A stretch of DNA of 64,000 nt from Cohnella lupini (GTDB lineage Bacteria; Bacillota; Bacilli; Paenibacillales; Paenibacillaceae): NCBI RefSeq assembly GCF_003386205.1, contig NZ_QRDY01000007.1:186001-250000 (forward strand), read 5' to 3'. Under the pieces are notes generated by a model. It had not been told where the DNA came from and did not search any database. It worked only from the letters and a program-made list of their open reading frames with translations. The position numbers and the translations under genes were made by a program. Positions 1-8,435 of the stretch are shown here, in pieces (within the stretch, counting starts at the first letter, position 1; the number at the start of each line of letters is the position of its first letter).

Positions 1-884
1 TCGGCGGTATGCTGAAGCCCCATGGCCTGACGAACGAAGATAAAATCAATATGATAACCACTGAAATAGACGGGAAATTGAACTACGAATTGCCTCCGTT
101 CGCTCCGAACGGTACTTTTCTTCTAGGGAGCGATCACAGGGGGTTCGATATTCTGAGCCTGCTACTGAACGGATTGAAATATACGCTGGCATATGCGGGA
201 ATATTAATGGCATTAAGGTTTATGGTTGCGGTGCCGCTGGGCATGTGGTCTGGGACGACGGGAAGGGGAGGCGTCGCGATACGCGCCATGCAATGGGTCG
301 TCTCGGCCGTGCCGGCGTTCTTGTTTCTGTATCCGTCGCTGTCGGGCATGTATTTCGGACTTGGCCTGAATGAAGGGGATAAGGCGGATCCTTACTATAG
401 GATGCTATTTACGATTGTCTTTTTCGTCATGGTGACGGTCTTGGGTGTTTTTCCGCTTGCTTACCAGATCGCCGAAAGAACTCGTTTCTACAATCGGAAA
501 ACTTTTGTCGACGCGTCTCGATTAATGGGCGCTTCTCCGTACCATACGACAGTAAGACATATCCTATCCAGCATGCGCCTTGAGTTGCTGTTTATGGCGA
601 TAAGCGAATTCATCCTTGTGCTCTTTCTTATGGGGCAGCTGGCGATTTTCAATATCATCATCGGCGGTTCGGAAACCTTGGAATGGGAAGACGGTTTGGG
701 TTACTTTATTCATCTGACAACAACCGGCGAGTGGACCTCTATGATCGCATACGGAGCTAAGTTTATCCGGATATATCCCTATATGGTAATCGAGACGGGT
801 ATAGCCTTTGCGCTTTTAATACTCGCGCTTCAATTTTTCCTGCATCAATTCAAGAAACAATTTGACGCAAGACCAAAACTATAA
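1..884 (+). CDS. Oligopeptide/dipeptide ABC transporter permease (DppC/OppC type), 5' end missing
   Basis: Integral membrane subunit of a peptide-type ABC importer. The reading frame is open to the left edge. The conserved SDHRGFDILS motif, which in OppC/DppC proteins follows an N-terminal membrane helix, lies only about 40 residues after the first visible ATG (position 9), so the true start is probably upstream of the window. Several hydrophobic segments follow, and the ATPase-contact EAA loop is visible near residues 168-190 counted from that ATG (DASRLMGASPYHTTVRHI). The gene ends in a charged tail. No other transporter subunit follows, so this is the last gene of its operon. The family is clear; the substrate cannot be told. 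Confidence 0.8.
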   Translation, partial: GGMLKPHGLTNEDKINMITTEIDGKLNYELPPFAPNGTFLLGSDHRGFDILSLLLNGLKYTLAYAGILMALRFMVAVPLGMWSGTTGRGGVAIRAMQWVVSAVPAFLFLYPSLSGMYFGLGLNEGDKADPYYRMLFTIVFFVMVTVLGVFPLAYQIAERTRFYNRKTFVDASRLMGASPYHTTVRHILSSMRLELLFMAISEFILVLFLMGQLAIFNIIIGGSETLEWEDGLGYFIHLTTTGEWTSMIAYGAKFIRIYPYMVIETGIAFALLILALQFFLHQFKKQFDARPKL

Positions 885-1158
885 GATCTATTCCGTTTAA
901 CCGTGTCATTTAGCGATAGAAAATTTATCAAAATACGGCGATGAATGGAATACCTTGCTGGAGCCAGGCGAAAAACTCCTAAAATAGTACAATATATGTA
1001 CAATTATTTTTATCCATAATTGAAAGTGATACACTATAATAGAGTTAGTACTGATCCAGAAAAGATGTGTGACTAGGTCGCGCACTGGTTTTGCTGCGGC
1101 GCCTGAGCAGGATCTCCTACATCCTTTCTGCAAATCATAGGATATAAGGACGGTAAAC
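885..1158 (+). promoter_or_regulatory. Intergenic leader of mqo
   Basis: This 274-base gap holds no convincing gene. It contains a small inverted repeat GTAC-N7-GTAC (987-1001) and a TATAAT hexamer (1035-1040) without a good -35 box at normal spacing. About 100 bases of possible leader follow before mqo. No known riboswitch was recognised. The promoter assignment is tentative. Confidence 0.35.
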
Positions 1159-2676
1159 ATGAGTAAACCACAAACAAAATCAGACGTTATATTAATCGGT
1201 GCCGGAATCATGAGCGCGACTTTAGGGTCGTTGCTGAAAGAATTAGCACCCGAATGGGACATTACGGTGCTTGAGCGGCGCGCAAAAGCCGGAGAGGAAA
1301 GCTCCAACGAATGGAATAATGCGGGAACAGGGCATTCTTCGCTATGCGAGCTTAACTATACCGTCGAAAAACCGGACGGATCCATAGATATCAGCAAAGC
1401 AATTAAGGTTAATGAAGAGTATCAGGTTTCAAGACAGTTTTGGTCTTATCTCGTAAACAGCAAACTTATACGCAATCCGCGGGACTTTATCGTGCCGATA
1501 CCCCATATGAGTTTTGTTCAAGGGGATCAGGATGTAACGTTCTTGAGGAAACGTTATGAAGCGTTATCCCACAATCCTTTGTTTCATGGAATGGAATACT
1601 CGGAAGATCCGGATAAACTGCAAGAATGGATTCCGCTTATGATGAAAGACCGGATAATGAATAAACCTATAGCCGCAACAAGAATCGAATCCGGAACCGA
1701 TGTTAACTTCGGTGCTTTAACTCGTATGTTGTTCACTCACTTAAAGAATAAAGACGTTGATATCAAATTCAATCAAAACGTCGATGACATTAAACGCAGT
1801 AACGATGGCTCGTGGGAACTGAAAGTACGGAACGTCGAAAGCGGCAACGTCGAACGACATACCGCGAAATTCGTCTTTATCGGCGGAGGCGGAGGAAGCC
1901 TCCATTTGCTGCAAAAATCCGGTATTCCTGAAGGTAAAGGGATTGGCGGCTTCCCGGTAAGCGGATTATTCATGGTCTGTAAGAATCCGGAGATTGTAGC
2001 GAAGCATCAAGCCAAAGTATACGGACAAGCTTCGGTAGGCGCTCCTCCAATGTCCGTTCCGCATCTTGACACTAGATTTATCGACAAGAAGGAATCGTTG
2101 TTCTTCGGACCGTTCGCCGGCTTCACGCCTAAGTTCTTAAAATACGGTTCGATGTTTGATTTGATAACTTCCGTCAAGCCGCATAATCTGGTAACGATGA
2201 TGGCTGCCGGCGTAAAAAACGTTTCGTTGACGACTTACCTGATCAAGCAAGTCATGTTATCGAAAGAGAAGCGGATGGAGGCGTTACGGGAATTTGTCCC
2301 GAACGCCAGAAGCGAAGATTGGGAATTGGTGGTAGCGGGCCAACGCGTGCAAATTATCAAAGATACCGCCGCGGGCAAAGGAACGCTCCAGTTCGGCACG
2401 GAAGTGATTAGTGCCGCCGATGGCTCGATAGCCGCATTGCTCGGCGCTTCTCCAGGTGCTTCTACCGCCGTTTCGGTCATGCTCGAGGTAATGAAAAAGT
2501 GCTTCCCGCAGCATATCAAAGCATGGGAGCCGAAAATTAAAGAGATGATTCCTTCTTATGGCGTGTCTCTATTGAACAATCCCGAGATTATCCGCGATAA
2601 TCAAGCTTCGACGGCGCAGTCGCTTGGTTTAAGCGAGAAATCGCCTGTAAAGGTTGCGCGACGCACAGTATCGTAA
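1159..2676 (+). CDS. mqo: Malate:quinone oxidoreductase
   Basis: FAD-dependent, membrane-associated enzyme that oxidises malate to oxaloacetate and passes electrons to the quinone pool, in place of or beside NAD-malate dehydrogenase. At 505 residues it has the usual Mqo length. The N-terminal dinucleotide-binding motif [10 protein letters not shown] is at residues 14-23, followed by the family-typical ERR...[13 protein letters not shown] stretch near residues 40-60 and a glycine-rich FIGGGGGSL later. The ATG is preceded by AAGGAC. The gene is monocistronic, with a strong terminator directly after it. Its neighbour is the oxygen regulator Fnr, which fits a respiratory theme, but no Fnr box was found upstream of mqo. 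Confidence 0.93.
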   Translation: MSKPQTKSDVILIGAGIMSATLGSLLKELAPEWDITVLERRAKAGEESSNEWNNAGTGHSSLCELNYTVEKPDGSIDISKAIKVNEEYQVSRQFWSYLVNSKLIRNPRDFIVPIPHMSFVQGDQDVTFLRKRYEALSHNPLFHGMEYSEDPDKLQEWIPLMMKDRIMNKPIAATRIESGTDVNFGALTRMLFTHLKNKDVDIKFNQNVDDIKRSNDGSWELKVRNVESGNVERHTAKFVFIGGGGGSLHLLQKSGIPEGKGIGGFPVSGLFMVCKNPEIVAKHQAKVYGQASVGAPPMSVPHLDTRFIDKKESLFFGPFAGFTPKFLKYGSMFDLITSVKPHNLVTMMAAGVKNVSLTTYLIKQVMLSKEKRMEALREFVPNARSEDWELVVAGQRVQIIKDTAAGKGTLQFGTEVISAADGSIAALLGASPGASTAVSVMLEVMKKCFPQHIKAWEPKIKEMIPSYGVSLLNNPEIIRDNQASTAQSLGLSEKSPVKVARRTVS

Positions 2677-2689
2677 ATAATAGATAAAC

Positions 2690-2720
2690 AAAAAACACAG
2701 GATGAGATCCTGTGTTTTTT
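2690..2720. terminator. Bidirectional terminator between mqo and fnr
   Basis: Perfect hairpin with arms at 2690-2703 and 2707-2720 and a GAG loop, flanked by an A-run on the left and a T-run on the right. It can therefore end both the mqo transcript and the converging fnr transcript. Confidence 0.85.
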
Positions 2721-2732
2721 TCGTATGAACAA

Positions 2733-3491
2733 TTAAATTCGGCAAACTTCCTTCGGACAGCTAGGACATGCGGGACAATGGCACATTTGCCTCAATGCTC
2801 TAAGATTTAATATGATGATTCGGCATTTGACGATATCGATCGTTCCTTCATCCTTTAACCCGTTCAACATGCGGTTGACGCTTTCCCGAGTCGTTCCGAT
2901 GAAATCGGCAAGCTCTGCGTTCGTGAGCTTCAGGCTGATTCGGATCCCATCCGAACAGGCAATGCCATACGAGTTCGCCAATCGAATAAGCGTAGAAGCC
3001 AGTGCTCCCGGCTTGCCGAAGAGCAGCAGATCGCGAAATTTCGATTCGGTCACCCGATGCATGAGCGCGGTCCAGTTGAGGAAACGAACGGCAAAATCTC
3101 CATGACGGTAGAGAAGAATCTCGAGGTCTTTCCATTGAATGACGCCAAGCTCCGCATTCTCGATGACTTCAGCGCTAAAGCTGTGTACCCCGCGCATTCC
3201 ATCCTCCGGCTCGCAAAGCATGTCGCCAGGCTGCAAGATCGAAAGAATGAAATCTTTACCCTCTTCGGTTGATTTTCTGAGCTTCACTTTGCCGGAACGA
3301 ATATAATACAGCTTTCCTGTCGGTTCGCCTTCCCAGAATAAATAACTGCCGGCTTCCGCGCTCTTTGGATACATGAGCTCTTGAATACGTATGAATTGCT
3401 CCTCCGAGAAGAAGTTCTCGATTCCAAGCGGATTTTCTTTCCGTACAGTCCCCAAGCCCGATTTATTCAAGACGGCTTCGCTCATCTTCAT
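2733..3491 (-). CDS. fnr: Crp/Fnr-family oxygen-responsive regulator (Bacillus-type Fnr)
   Basis: Transcription factor of 252 residues with an N-terminal cyclic-nucleotide-type beta roll (about 30-125), a dimer helix and a winged helix-turn-helix near residues 190-216 (ELADFIGTTRESVNRML). The tail carries Cys237, 239, 242, 245 and 250. The spacing C242-X2-C245-X4-C250 matches the C-terminal [4Fe-4S] ligands of Bacillus subtilis Fnr, and Asp154 in KFRDLL is a plausible fourth ligand. This points to oxygen sensing through a C-terminal iron-sulphur cluster. The start has AGGAG nine bases upstream; a second in-frame ATG lies two codons in. The gene diverges from the nre-like genes, and the shared intergenic region contains a perfect Fnr box. 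Confidence 0.88.
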   Translation of the reverse strand: MKMSEAVLNKSGLGTVRKENPLGIENFFSEEQFIRIQELMYPKSAEAGSYLFWEGEPTGKLYYIRSGKVKLRKSTEEGKDFILSILQPGDMLCEPEDGMRGVHSFSAEVIENAELGVIQWKDLEILLYRHGDFAVRFLNWTALMHRVTESKFRDLLLFGKPGALASTLIRLANSYGIACSDGIRISLKLTNAELADFIGTTRESVNRMLNGLKDEGTIDIVKCRIIILNLRALRQMCHCPACPSCPKEVCRI

Positions 3492-3573
3492 GTCCGTCAG
3501 CTCCTGTTCCTTGATAAATTCATCATATCTCCTACGGCGAATAATTGTTATCGGGGAAAGTTCTGATTATATA

Positions 3574-3588
3574 AGGGGGAATCCCCCT
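3574..3588. promoter_or_regulatory. G-run/C-run palindrome, possible NreC-like box
   Basis: AGGGGGAATCCCCCT is an odd-length perfect inverted repeat in the fnr/nreA intergenic region. It resembles the GGG-N-CCC core of NreC sites, but its spacer differs from the better sites nearby, so the assignment is weaker. Confidence 0.35.
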
Positions 3589-3595
3589 AAATTGC

Positions 3596-3611
3596 TGTGA
3601 GCAATATCACT
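3596..3611. promoter_or_regulatory. Fnr box between fnr and nreA-like gene
   Basis: TGTGA-GCAATA-TCACT matches the Bacillus Fnr consensus TGTGA-N6-TCACA/T exactly. It lies 105 bases upstream of the fnr start and 144 bases upstream of the nreA-like start, so it may serve autoregulation of fnr, control of the nre-like operon, or both. Confidence 0.75.
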
Positions 3612-3648
3612 ACATTGATGCGAATATTATTACGGACAAAAAGAAATC

Positions 3649-3689
3649 AGGGGTTTTCCCTATCGATAATTCAGGGAGTTCCCTGAATT
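3649..3689. promoter_or_regulatory. Two NreC-like boxes upstream of nreA-like gene
   Basis: Two sites of the form GGG-N4-CCC occur. One is at 3651-3660, extended to AGGGGTTTTCCCTA. The other is the centre of a perfect inverted repeat with ten-base arms at 3668-3677 and 3680-3689 (AATTCAGGGA, GT, TCCCTGAATT). The staphylococcal NreC consensus is TAGGG-N4-CCCTA. A possible -10 box TACACT at 3710-3715 would place the second site near -43, an activator position. Autoactivation by the adjacent NreC-like regulator is inferred. Confidence 0.6.
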
Positions 3690-3754
3690 ACATCGTGTAG
3701 CCGATACATTACACTTAGATACATATGGGGCTATAGAGGAGAGGGAGTAACGGC

Positions 3755-4216
3755 ATGGATAGTTGGGAAACAACCTTCATGGAGGACTTGAACCAACTTC
3801 GAGTCTCGATAAACAGCGATTTCTGCGCATTAGCTTTATTGGATGCGGACGGATTTACGCTTAGATGGAAGTTGGCGTCGGGAAACGAAAACGAAAGGTA
3901 TCGCAGTATGAAATTTCAGCCCGGGAGAGGTTTGTCGGATACGGTAGTCAAAGTAGGGCGGGCTGTATCGCTGAATCTTGCCGAAATCATCTTTACTCGT
4001 AAACTGCATGAATATCCGATTATGCTCGCCGAGAGTTTGCGTTCCGCCTATGCCGTTCCTCTGCATGATGGAATCCAGGTAATAGGCGTGTTACTCATAG
4101 GCGATCGGAAAAAGCGCTTGTACCGTCCAGAAGAAAAAAAGGCAGCGGAGCATGCCGGCGAACGTATTTCTAAGCTCGTTTCTCGGCATTCACTTGATCG
4201 TCTTCCCCCTAATTAA
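3755..4216 (+). CDS. GAF-domain sensor protein, NreA-like
   Basis: Cytoplasmic protein of 153 residues consisting of a single GAF domain (about 20-140), the same length and architecture as the nitrate receptor NreA of Staphylococcus. In the NreABC system NreA binds nitrate and modulates the kinase NreB. The only cysteine is near residue 24, so no iron-sulphur cluster is expected. AGAGGAGAGGGAG precedes the ATG. It is the first gene of a three-gene operon with the regulator and kinase, the order A-C-B. Nitrate binding is inferred from context; the domain itself could bind another small ligand. Confidence 0.7.
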   Translation: MDSWETTFMEDLNQLRVSINSDFCALALLDADGFTLRWKLASGNENERYRSMKFQPGRGLSDTVVKVGRAVSLNLAEIIFTRKLHEYPIMLAESLRSAYAVPLHDGIQVIGVLLIGDRKKRLYRPEEKKAAEHAGERISKLVSRHSLDRLPPN

Positions 4217-4266
4217 ATATGGTAAGCTAGTCATGACACATTATAAATATCGGGAGGAGAAATCGA

Positions 4267-4920
4267 ATGCTTCGTATATTAGTCGTAGATGATCACGCTG
4301 TCGTTCGCTCCGGACTCATGTTATTACTAGATGGCAAACACGGCATGCATGTGGTCGGAGAAGCAGCGGATGGCGATGAAGCGGTGCAGAAATCCATCGA
4401 GCTGAAGCCGGATGTCGTTCTTATGGATCTTAGCATGCCCCACGGTAAGAGCGGACTGACCGCGACGGCCGAGTTAAAGAAGGCGCTGCCTGACACGTCC
4501 GTCTTAATCCTGACGATGCACGATGACGAGGAGTATTTGTTCCGAGCCATTCACGCCGGAGCTTCCGGATATATATTGAAGAGCGCTCCGCATGACGAGC
4601 TTCTGAAAGCCATTGTTCACATTGGATCGGGTAATGCTTATTTGTACCCGTCCGCAACCAAACGACTGATAAGCGACTATTTAGATAAAATAAAAAACGG
4701 AGAGCATGCAGACACTTATGATTCTCTATCTATCAGAGAGAAGGATGTGTTGGCGAAGGTTGCTCAAGGTTATTCCAATAAGGAGATCGCAGAGCAGCTC
4801 TTCATTAGCGTTAAGACGGTAGAATCCCATAAGAGCAATCTAATGGAAAAGCTAGATTTGAAGACCCGGCCCGATCTCGTCAAATTCGCAATGAAGAAAG
4901 GACTGCTGAATTTTGAGTGA
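4267..4920 (+). CDS. NarL/LuxR-family response regulator, NreC-like
   Basis: Two-domain DNA-binding response regulator of 217 residues. The receiver domain has the acidic pair Asp8/Asp9 and the predicted phosphorylation site Asp54 in VVLMDLSMP. The LuxR-type helix-turn-helix is at about residues 153-212 ([20 protein letters not shown]). A good GGGAGGAG site precedes the ATG. The gene overlaps the start of the kinase gene by eight bases, so the two are translationally coupled. GGG-N4-CCC palindromes upstream of the operon fit the known NreC site and suggest self-regulation. Likely targets in other members of the family are nitrate and nitrite reductase genes, none of which is in this window. 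Confidence 0.82.
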   Translation: MLRILVVDDHAVVRSGLMLLLDGKHGMHVVGEAADGDEAVQKSIELKPDVVLMDLSMPHGKSGLTATAELKKALPDTSVLILTMHDDEEYLFRAIHAGASGYILKSAPHDELLKAIVHIGSGNAYLYPSATKRLISDYLDKIKNGEHADTYDSLSIREKDVLAKVAQGYSNKEIAEQLFISVKTVESHKSNLMEKLDLKTRPDLVKFAMKKGLLNFE

Positions 4921-6040
4921 ACGCCATCACGGGGAACACTATCCGTCCGAGAACATCGCGGTAAACGTAGGTTCACTTCTCGAACGGTTGGACGGGAATA
5001 TTGATGATCCGGAATTGAGAGCGCTTCTGAAGCGATCTCTTAAGCAGCTTGCCGATGTCAAATTCGCATTGGACGAAGCGTCCATCGTTGCCGTAACGGA
5101 TAGCAAAGGCATGATTCAATACGTGAACGATAAGTTTTGCGAGATTTCAGGTTATTCACGAGAAGAATTACTCGGTCATGATCATCGCCTTGTTAATTCC
5201 GGCTATCATGGAAAGTTGTTTATTCGTGAACTATGGGTAACGATTTCTTCCGGGCGAGTATGGCGGGGAGAGATTAAGAACCGTGCCAAGAGCGGCAGGG
5301 AGTATTGGGTCAATACGACGATCGTTCCGTTCGTCGATGAAGAGGGTCATCCTTATCAGTATCTTGCCGTTCGCCATGAAGTAACGAAATTGAAGGAAAC
5401 CGAAGAAGAACTCCAGTCTATGATGGCCAAGTTGATGCAGATCCAGGAGGAGGAACGTCGTCGTTTCTCGCGGGATCTACATGATGGGATCGGTCAGAGC
5501 CTGTTTGCCTTGAAGATATCCTTAGAACGTATAATCCAAGGCGGCGGAGACACTAGGCTTGAGGCATTTGGCCGAGAACTCTCTCAATTGATGACGGAGG
5601 TCCGCGAGCTAGCCTGGGAGCTTCGTCCGTCCGTGCTCGACGATTTAGGCATTGTGCCTGCGCTTAGAACTTATTTCGATAATTTCGAACGTCATTATGG
5701 CATTCGTATTCGCTTCGACTGTAACTTAATGAAACGGCTTCATCTTCTTGCGGAAACGACGATTTACCGCGTTGTTCAAGAAGCGCTGACTAATATCGGT
5801 AAATACGCAAGAGTGTCCGAGGCATCTGTAAAGCTTAGAGATCTGGATACGAAAGTCGAGGCTGTTATAGAAGATCAAGGTATAGGATTCATACGCAAGG
5901 AAACGAGGCATGGGGTTGGCTTGTTCAGTATGGAAGAACGCGCTAGAACGGTTTCCGGAGAACTTCATATTCATTCGGAGCCGGGAATGGGCACTACCGT
6001 CAAGCTAATCGTGCCGGTTGAATCGTCGGATAAGATTTGA
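4913..6040 (+). CDS. PAS-domain sensor histidine kinase, NreB-like but without the Fe-S cysteines
   Basis: Soluble kinase of 375 residues; no membrane segment is visible. Order: short N-terminal helix region, PAS domain (about 50-160) with an adjoining C-terminal PAC-like part, HisKA_3 dimerisation domain with His190 in [12 protein letters not shown], and an ATPase domain with Asn294, DQGIGF (321-326) and GVGLFSM (334-340). Staphylococcal NreB holds an oxygen-labile cluster on four PAS cysteines; here the PAS domain has only Cys76. The PAS sequence (ITGY-like [19 protein letters not shown]) resembles FAD- or haem-binding redox PAS domains such as that of NifL. The partner is the overlapping response regulator. 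Signal identity is uncertain. Confidence 0.8.
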   Translation: MSERHHGEHYPSENIAVNVGSLLERLDGNIDDPELRALLKRSLKQLADVKFALDEASIVAVTDSKGMIQYVNDKFCEISGYSREELLGHDHRLVNSGYHGKLFIRELWVTISSGRVWRGEIKNRAKSGREYWVNTTIVPFVDEEGHPYQYLAVRHEVTKLKETEEELQSMMAKLMQIQEEERRRFSRDLHDGIGQSLFALKISLERIIQGGGDTRLEAFGRELSQLMTEVRELAWELRPSVLDDLGIVPALRTYFDNFERHYGIRIRFDCNLMKRLHLLAETTIYRVVQEALTNIGKYARVSEASVKLRDLDTKVEAVIEDQGIGFIRKETRHGVGLFSMEERARTVSGELHIHSEPGMGTTVKLIVPVESSDKI

Positions 6041-6071
6041 TATTCGTATAACAACCTAATAGCTATTTCTA

Positions 6072-6112
6072 ATAAGCCGTTTCGGATCATTACGATCCTG
6101 AGCGGCTTATAT
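6072..6112 (+). terminator. Terminator after the nre-like operon
   Basis: Long interrupted hairpin: ATAAGCCG (6072-6079) pairs with CGGCTTAT (6103-6110), and GGATC (6084-6088) pairs with GATCC (6094-6098). Only a weak T-rich tail follows. Confidence 0.6.
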
Positions 6113-6164
6113 TTATGTTGCTTGCTGATGTACTTCTTCGGTCGATGCGATTATTTACTTCAGG

Positions 6165-6207
6165 TGTGATGAACGTCACATTCAAAACTCGGGAACTATC
6201 GCATACT
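6165..6207 (+). promoter_or_regulatory. Fnr box and candidate -10 element of the doxX gene
   Basis: TGTGA-TGAACG-TCACA (6165-6180) is a perfect Fnr box. A plausible -10 hexamer CATACT lies at 6202-6207, which would place transcription start near 6214 and the box centre close to -41.5, the classic class II activator position. Fnr is encoded 2.7 kb away. Confidence 0.72.
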
Positions 6208-6256
6208 GAGGCTGTAGATGAAATCAGTAACGCAATCAGGAAGGGTGATCATTATT

Positions 6257-6799
6257 ATGGCTATGAAATGGTTCAAAGAAAACGCGTGGGCTGCCGTCGC
6301 GATAACCTTGCTAAGAATTTACGTAGGCTGGGAATGGATGCACCATGGGTGGGAGAAGCTGACGGGGGGATTCGACGCAACGGGCTTTCTGAACAACGCG
6401 GTGGGCAAGCCAGTCGCTGATAAAGCGACGCAAGAAGTATTGTTTCCTAATTTCACCTACTTTCTTGAGCATTTTGCATTGCCGAACGTGAAGCTCATTA
6501 ACTTCCTTATCCCGCTAGGCGAATTTCTGATCGGGGTTGGACTTATTGTCGGAGGATTGACGTTGACAGCCGCTTTCTTCGGTATGATGCTCAACTTCAT
6601 GTTCCTCTTCGCGGGAACCGTAAGCACTAACCCGTGGTTGCTCTTGCTGTTGGTCATAATCTTCACCGCCGGGGTTAATGCCGGACGTTTCGGGATCGAC
6701 GCTTACCTGCTGCCGTTGCTTCGCAAAGGATGGACAAAGGCGATAGGGAAATACGGGAAAACAAAAGACGATGCACACGGTAACCCCGTACCCCGCTAA
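6257..6799 (+). CDS. DoxX-family membrane protein, probably Fnr-controlled
   Basis: Integral membrane protein of 180 residues with about four hydrophobic segments, belonging to the DoxX/DoxD family related to the small subunit of an archaeal thiosulphate:quinone oxidoreductase. Recognisable features are the N-terminal LLRIYVGWEWMHHGWEKL and the GEFLIGVGLIVGG helix. The start is set by AGGAAGGGTGAT ahead of the ATG; an in-frame upstream ATG at 6218 has no ribosome site. The preceding Fnr box predicts induction when oxygen is low. Its biochemical role is not settled; a quinone-linked or redox-protective role is the family's usual suggestion. Confidence 0.8.
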   Translation: MAMKWFKENAWAAVAITLLRIYVGWEWMHHGWEKLTGGFDATGFLNNAVGKPVADKATQEVLFPNFTYFLEHFALPNVKLINFLIPLGEFLIGVGLIVGGLTLTAAFFGMMLNFMFLFAGTVSTNPWLLLLLVIIFTAGVNAGRFGIDAYLLPLLRKGWTKAIGKYGKTKDDAHGNPVPR

Positions 6800-6894
6800 C
6801 CTAGTGTAAGGGAGGGGATCTCAAGGATGCGCTCGCTAATCTAAGCCGTTTTTTAACCTCCTAGTTCCTCCTATTCGAATAATAACCGATTATT

Positions 6895-7170
6895 TTGCGG
6901 GTGCGGTCCTCTAGGCGGCAGCCATGCAGCCTAATATCTCGCGCGGAATCCATTCGTATGGACGGTGGGTTGAGATATGCCGATGATATCCGCCAAGGTT
7001 GTACAACGTTTGATGAAGTGTCGCACGGATTCCTGCCAATCGGTAGTTCCGATTATCCGAGACTTGCTGCATTCCTTGGACATATCAGATGGTCGGGCAT
7101 TAAGGCGGATAATTGGACGAAGGAAGCCGAAATCGGCGATTTTGATTACACCATGCCGGTCGAACGATAA
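6895..7170 (+). pseudogene. Possible remnant of a sugar phosphate isomerase/epimerase-like gene
   Basis: A 91-codon open frame with no ribosome site. Its second half (FLPIGSSDYPRLAAFLGHI, then RWSGIKADNW) resembles the last strands of TIM-barrel sugar isomerases/epimerases, where the pattern is PLGEGDVDFP...LREIGYDG. The first part contains SIRMDGGLR, reminiscent of the C-terminal end of an SDR. It may be a decayed end of one or two genes, or chance. Identification is weak. Confidence 0.25.
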
Positions 7171-7286
7171 ACCCTAACCGATTTCACGGTCGGGGTTTCA
7201 ACGTTGGAACGATACATGAGGGATACTTGGCAAATGTTCGGCCGTATGCGATTATGAAAGCATATTGGGTCAGGGGAGGGTTCCGT

Positions 7287-8243
7287 GTGATAAAATGCGC
7301 CGTGCTGGACGATTACCAGCAGGTCGCCCTGTCGATGGCGGACTGGTCGGCTGTTACGGATCGTGTAGTGGTTAACGTGTTTCATACTCATTTCGATAAC
7401 GAGGATTTATTGGCCGCTGCGATCGAGGATTGCGAGATTGTCGTTATCATGCGAGAACGGACGCCATTCCGAAGAACGCTCTTTCAAAGACTACCCCGAT
7501 TGAAGCTGCTCATTACGACGGGAATGCGCAACGCTTCAATCGACTTGCCAGCCGCAACTGAACATGGCGTCGTCGTATGCGGTACGCGAGGAGGCGGCGA
7601 AGGAACAACCGAGCTGACGTGGGCTCTTATATTGGGACTAGCGAGAAAACTCGTGCAGGAGAACGAAGCGTTGCGAACCGGCGGACACTGGCAGAGTACG
7701 ATCGGCGTCGATTTGAAAGGCAAGCGTCTTGGGTTGCTTGGTCTTGGCCATATCGGAAGCAACGTCGCGCAGATCGGACAGGCATTCGGCATGGAGGTTG
7801 CGGCATGGAGCCACAATCTGACCGCGGACAAAGCGGCCGCGGCAGGCGTGTATCTGGCAACGTCGAAGGAAGAGCTGCTGGAAAGCAGCGATATTGTCTC
7901 GATTCACCTCGTGCTCGGAGATCGCACGAGAGGACTGCTTAGCGCCAGAGAACTCGGGCTCATGAAGCCGACCGCCTACCTGATCAACACCTCCCGCGCT
8001 CCTATCGTCGATCGGGATGCACTCATTGCGTCTCTTCGCGGCGGTAGGATTGCCGGAGCGGGGCTGGATGTTTACGAGACGGAGCCGCTTCCGGCGGACG
8101 ACCCGCTCCGGTCGCTGCCCAATGTGCTGGCCACGCCGCACATTGGGTATGTCACCGAGGCGGCTTACCGTAGCTTTTTCCGCGGCATCGTAGAGGATAT
8201 TGATGCGTTCTTGAACGGATCGCCAGTGAATGTGATCGGATAG
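7287..8243 (+). CDS. D-2-hydroxyacid dehydrogenase family protein
   Basis: NAD(P)-dependent dehydrogenase of 318 residues of the D-isomer 2-hydroxyacid group (SerA/glyoxylate reductase-like). The Rossmann motif GLLGLGHIGSNVA and the catalytic trio are visible: Arg in NTSRAPIVD, Glu in YETEP and His in TPHIGY. The GTG start at 7287 has AGGGGAGGG six bases upstream; the frame is open further upstream to an ATG at 7227 without a ribosome site. It stands alone between a decayed fragment and the converging ars genes, so the substrate cannot be inferred. Confidence 0.85.
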   Translation: MIKCAVLDDYQQVALSMADWSAVTDRVVVNVFHTHFDNEDLLAAAIEDCEIVVIMRERTPFRRTLFQRLPRLKLLITTGMRNASIDLPAATEHGVVVCGTRGGGEGTTELTWALILGLARKLVQENEALRTGGHWQSTIGVDLKGKRLGLLGLGHIGSNVAQIGQAFGMEVAAWSHNLTADKAAAAGVYLATSKEELLESSDIVSIHLVLGDRTRGLLSARELGLMKPTAYLINTSRAPIVDRDALIASLRGGRIAGAGLDVYETEPLPADDPLRSLPNVLATPHIGYVTEAAYRSFFRGIVEDIDAFLNGSPVNVIG

Positions 8244-8252
8244 TTTGTAGAC

Positions 8253-8435
8253 TTATTGACCATCTTGAACAAATTGTTCGATTCTGGATTTAACGGCGTC
8301 CCTTACGGCACGGAAGTGATCCATGATCTCTTCTTCCGTGCCTGTTGCTTTGGCAGGATCATCAAATCCCCAATGCCACTTGATTACGTTAGGATTTGAA
8401 ATCACGGGGCAATGCTCGTCGGCATGTCCGCATGA
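8253..8435 (-). pseudogene. arsC: C-terminal fragment of arsenate reductase (thioredoxin-coupled ArsC)
   Basis: Reading right to left gives about 60 codons with the unmistakable ArsC end: CGHADEHCP, the [15 protein letters not shown] block and a tail ending in EQFVQDGQ before TAA. These carry the two C-terminal redox cysteines of the family. The N-terminal part with the CX5R phosphatase-like catalytic loop is absent; the fragment begins immediately at the arsB stop codon, and there is a stop (TAA) two codons before its first cysteine. A deletion of the first two thirds of arsC explains this. The product cannot be an active arsenate reductase. Confidence 0.85.

Noticed and set aside
906-1307. 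133-codon frame on the minus strand over the mqo leader and start
   Set aside because: It overlaps the clear mqo start, has no ribosome site and no family-like sequence; a shadow frame.
4430-4657. Minus-strand frame inside the nreC-like gene
   Set aside because: Shadow of a conserved response regulator; no start signals.
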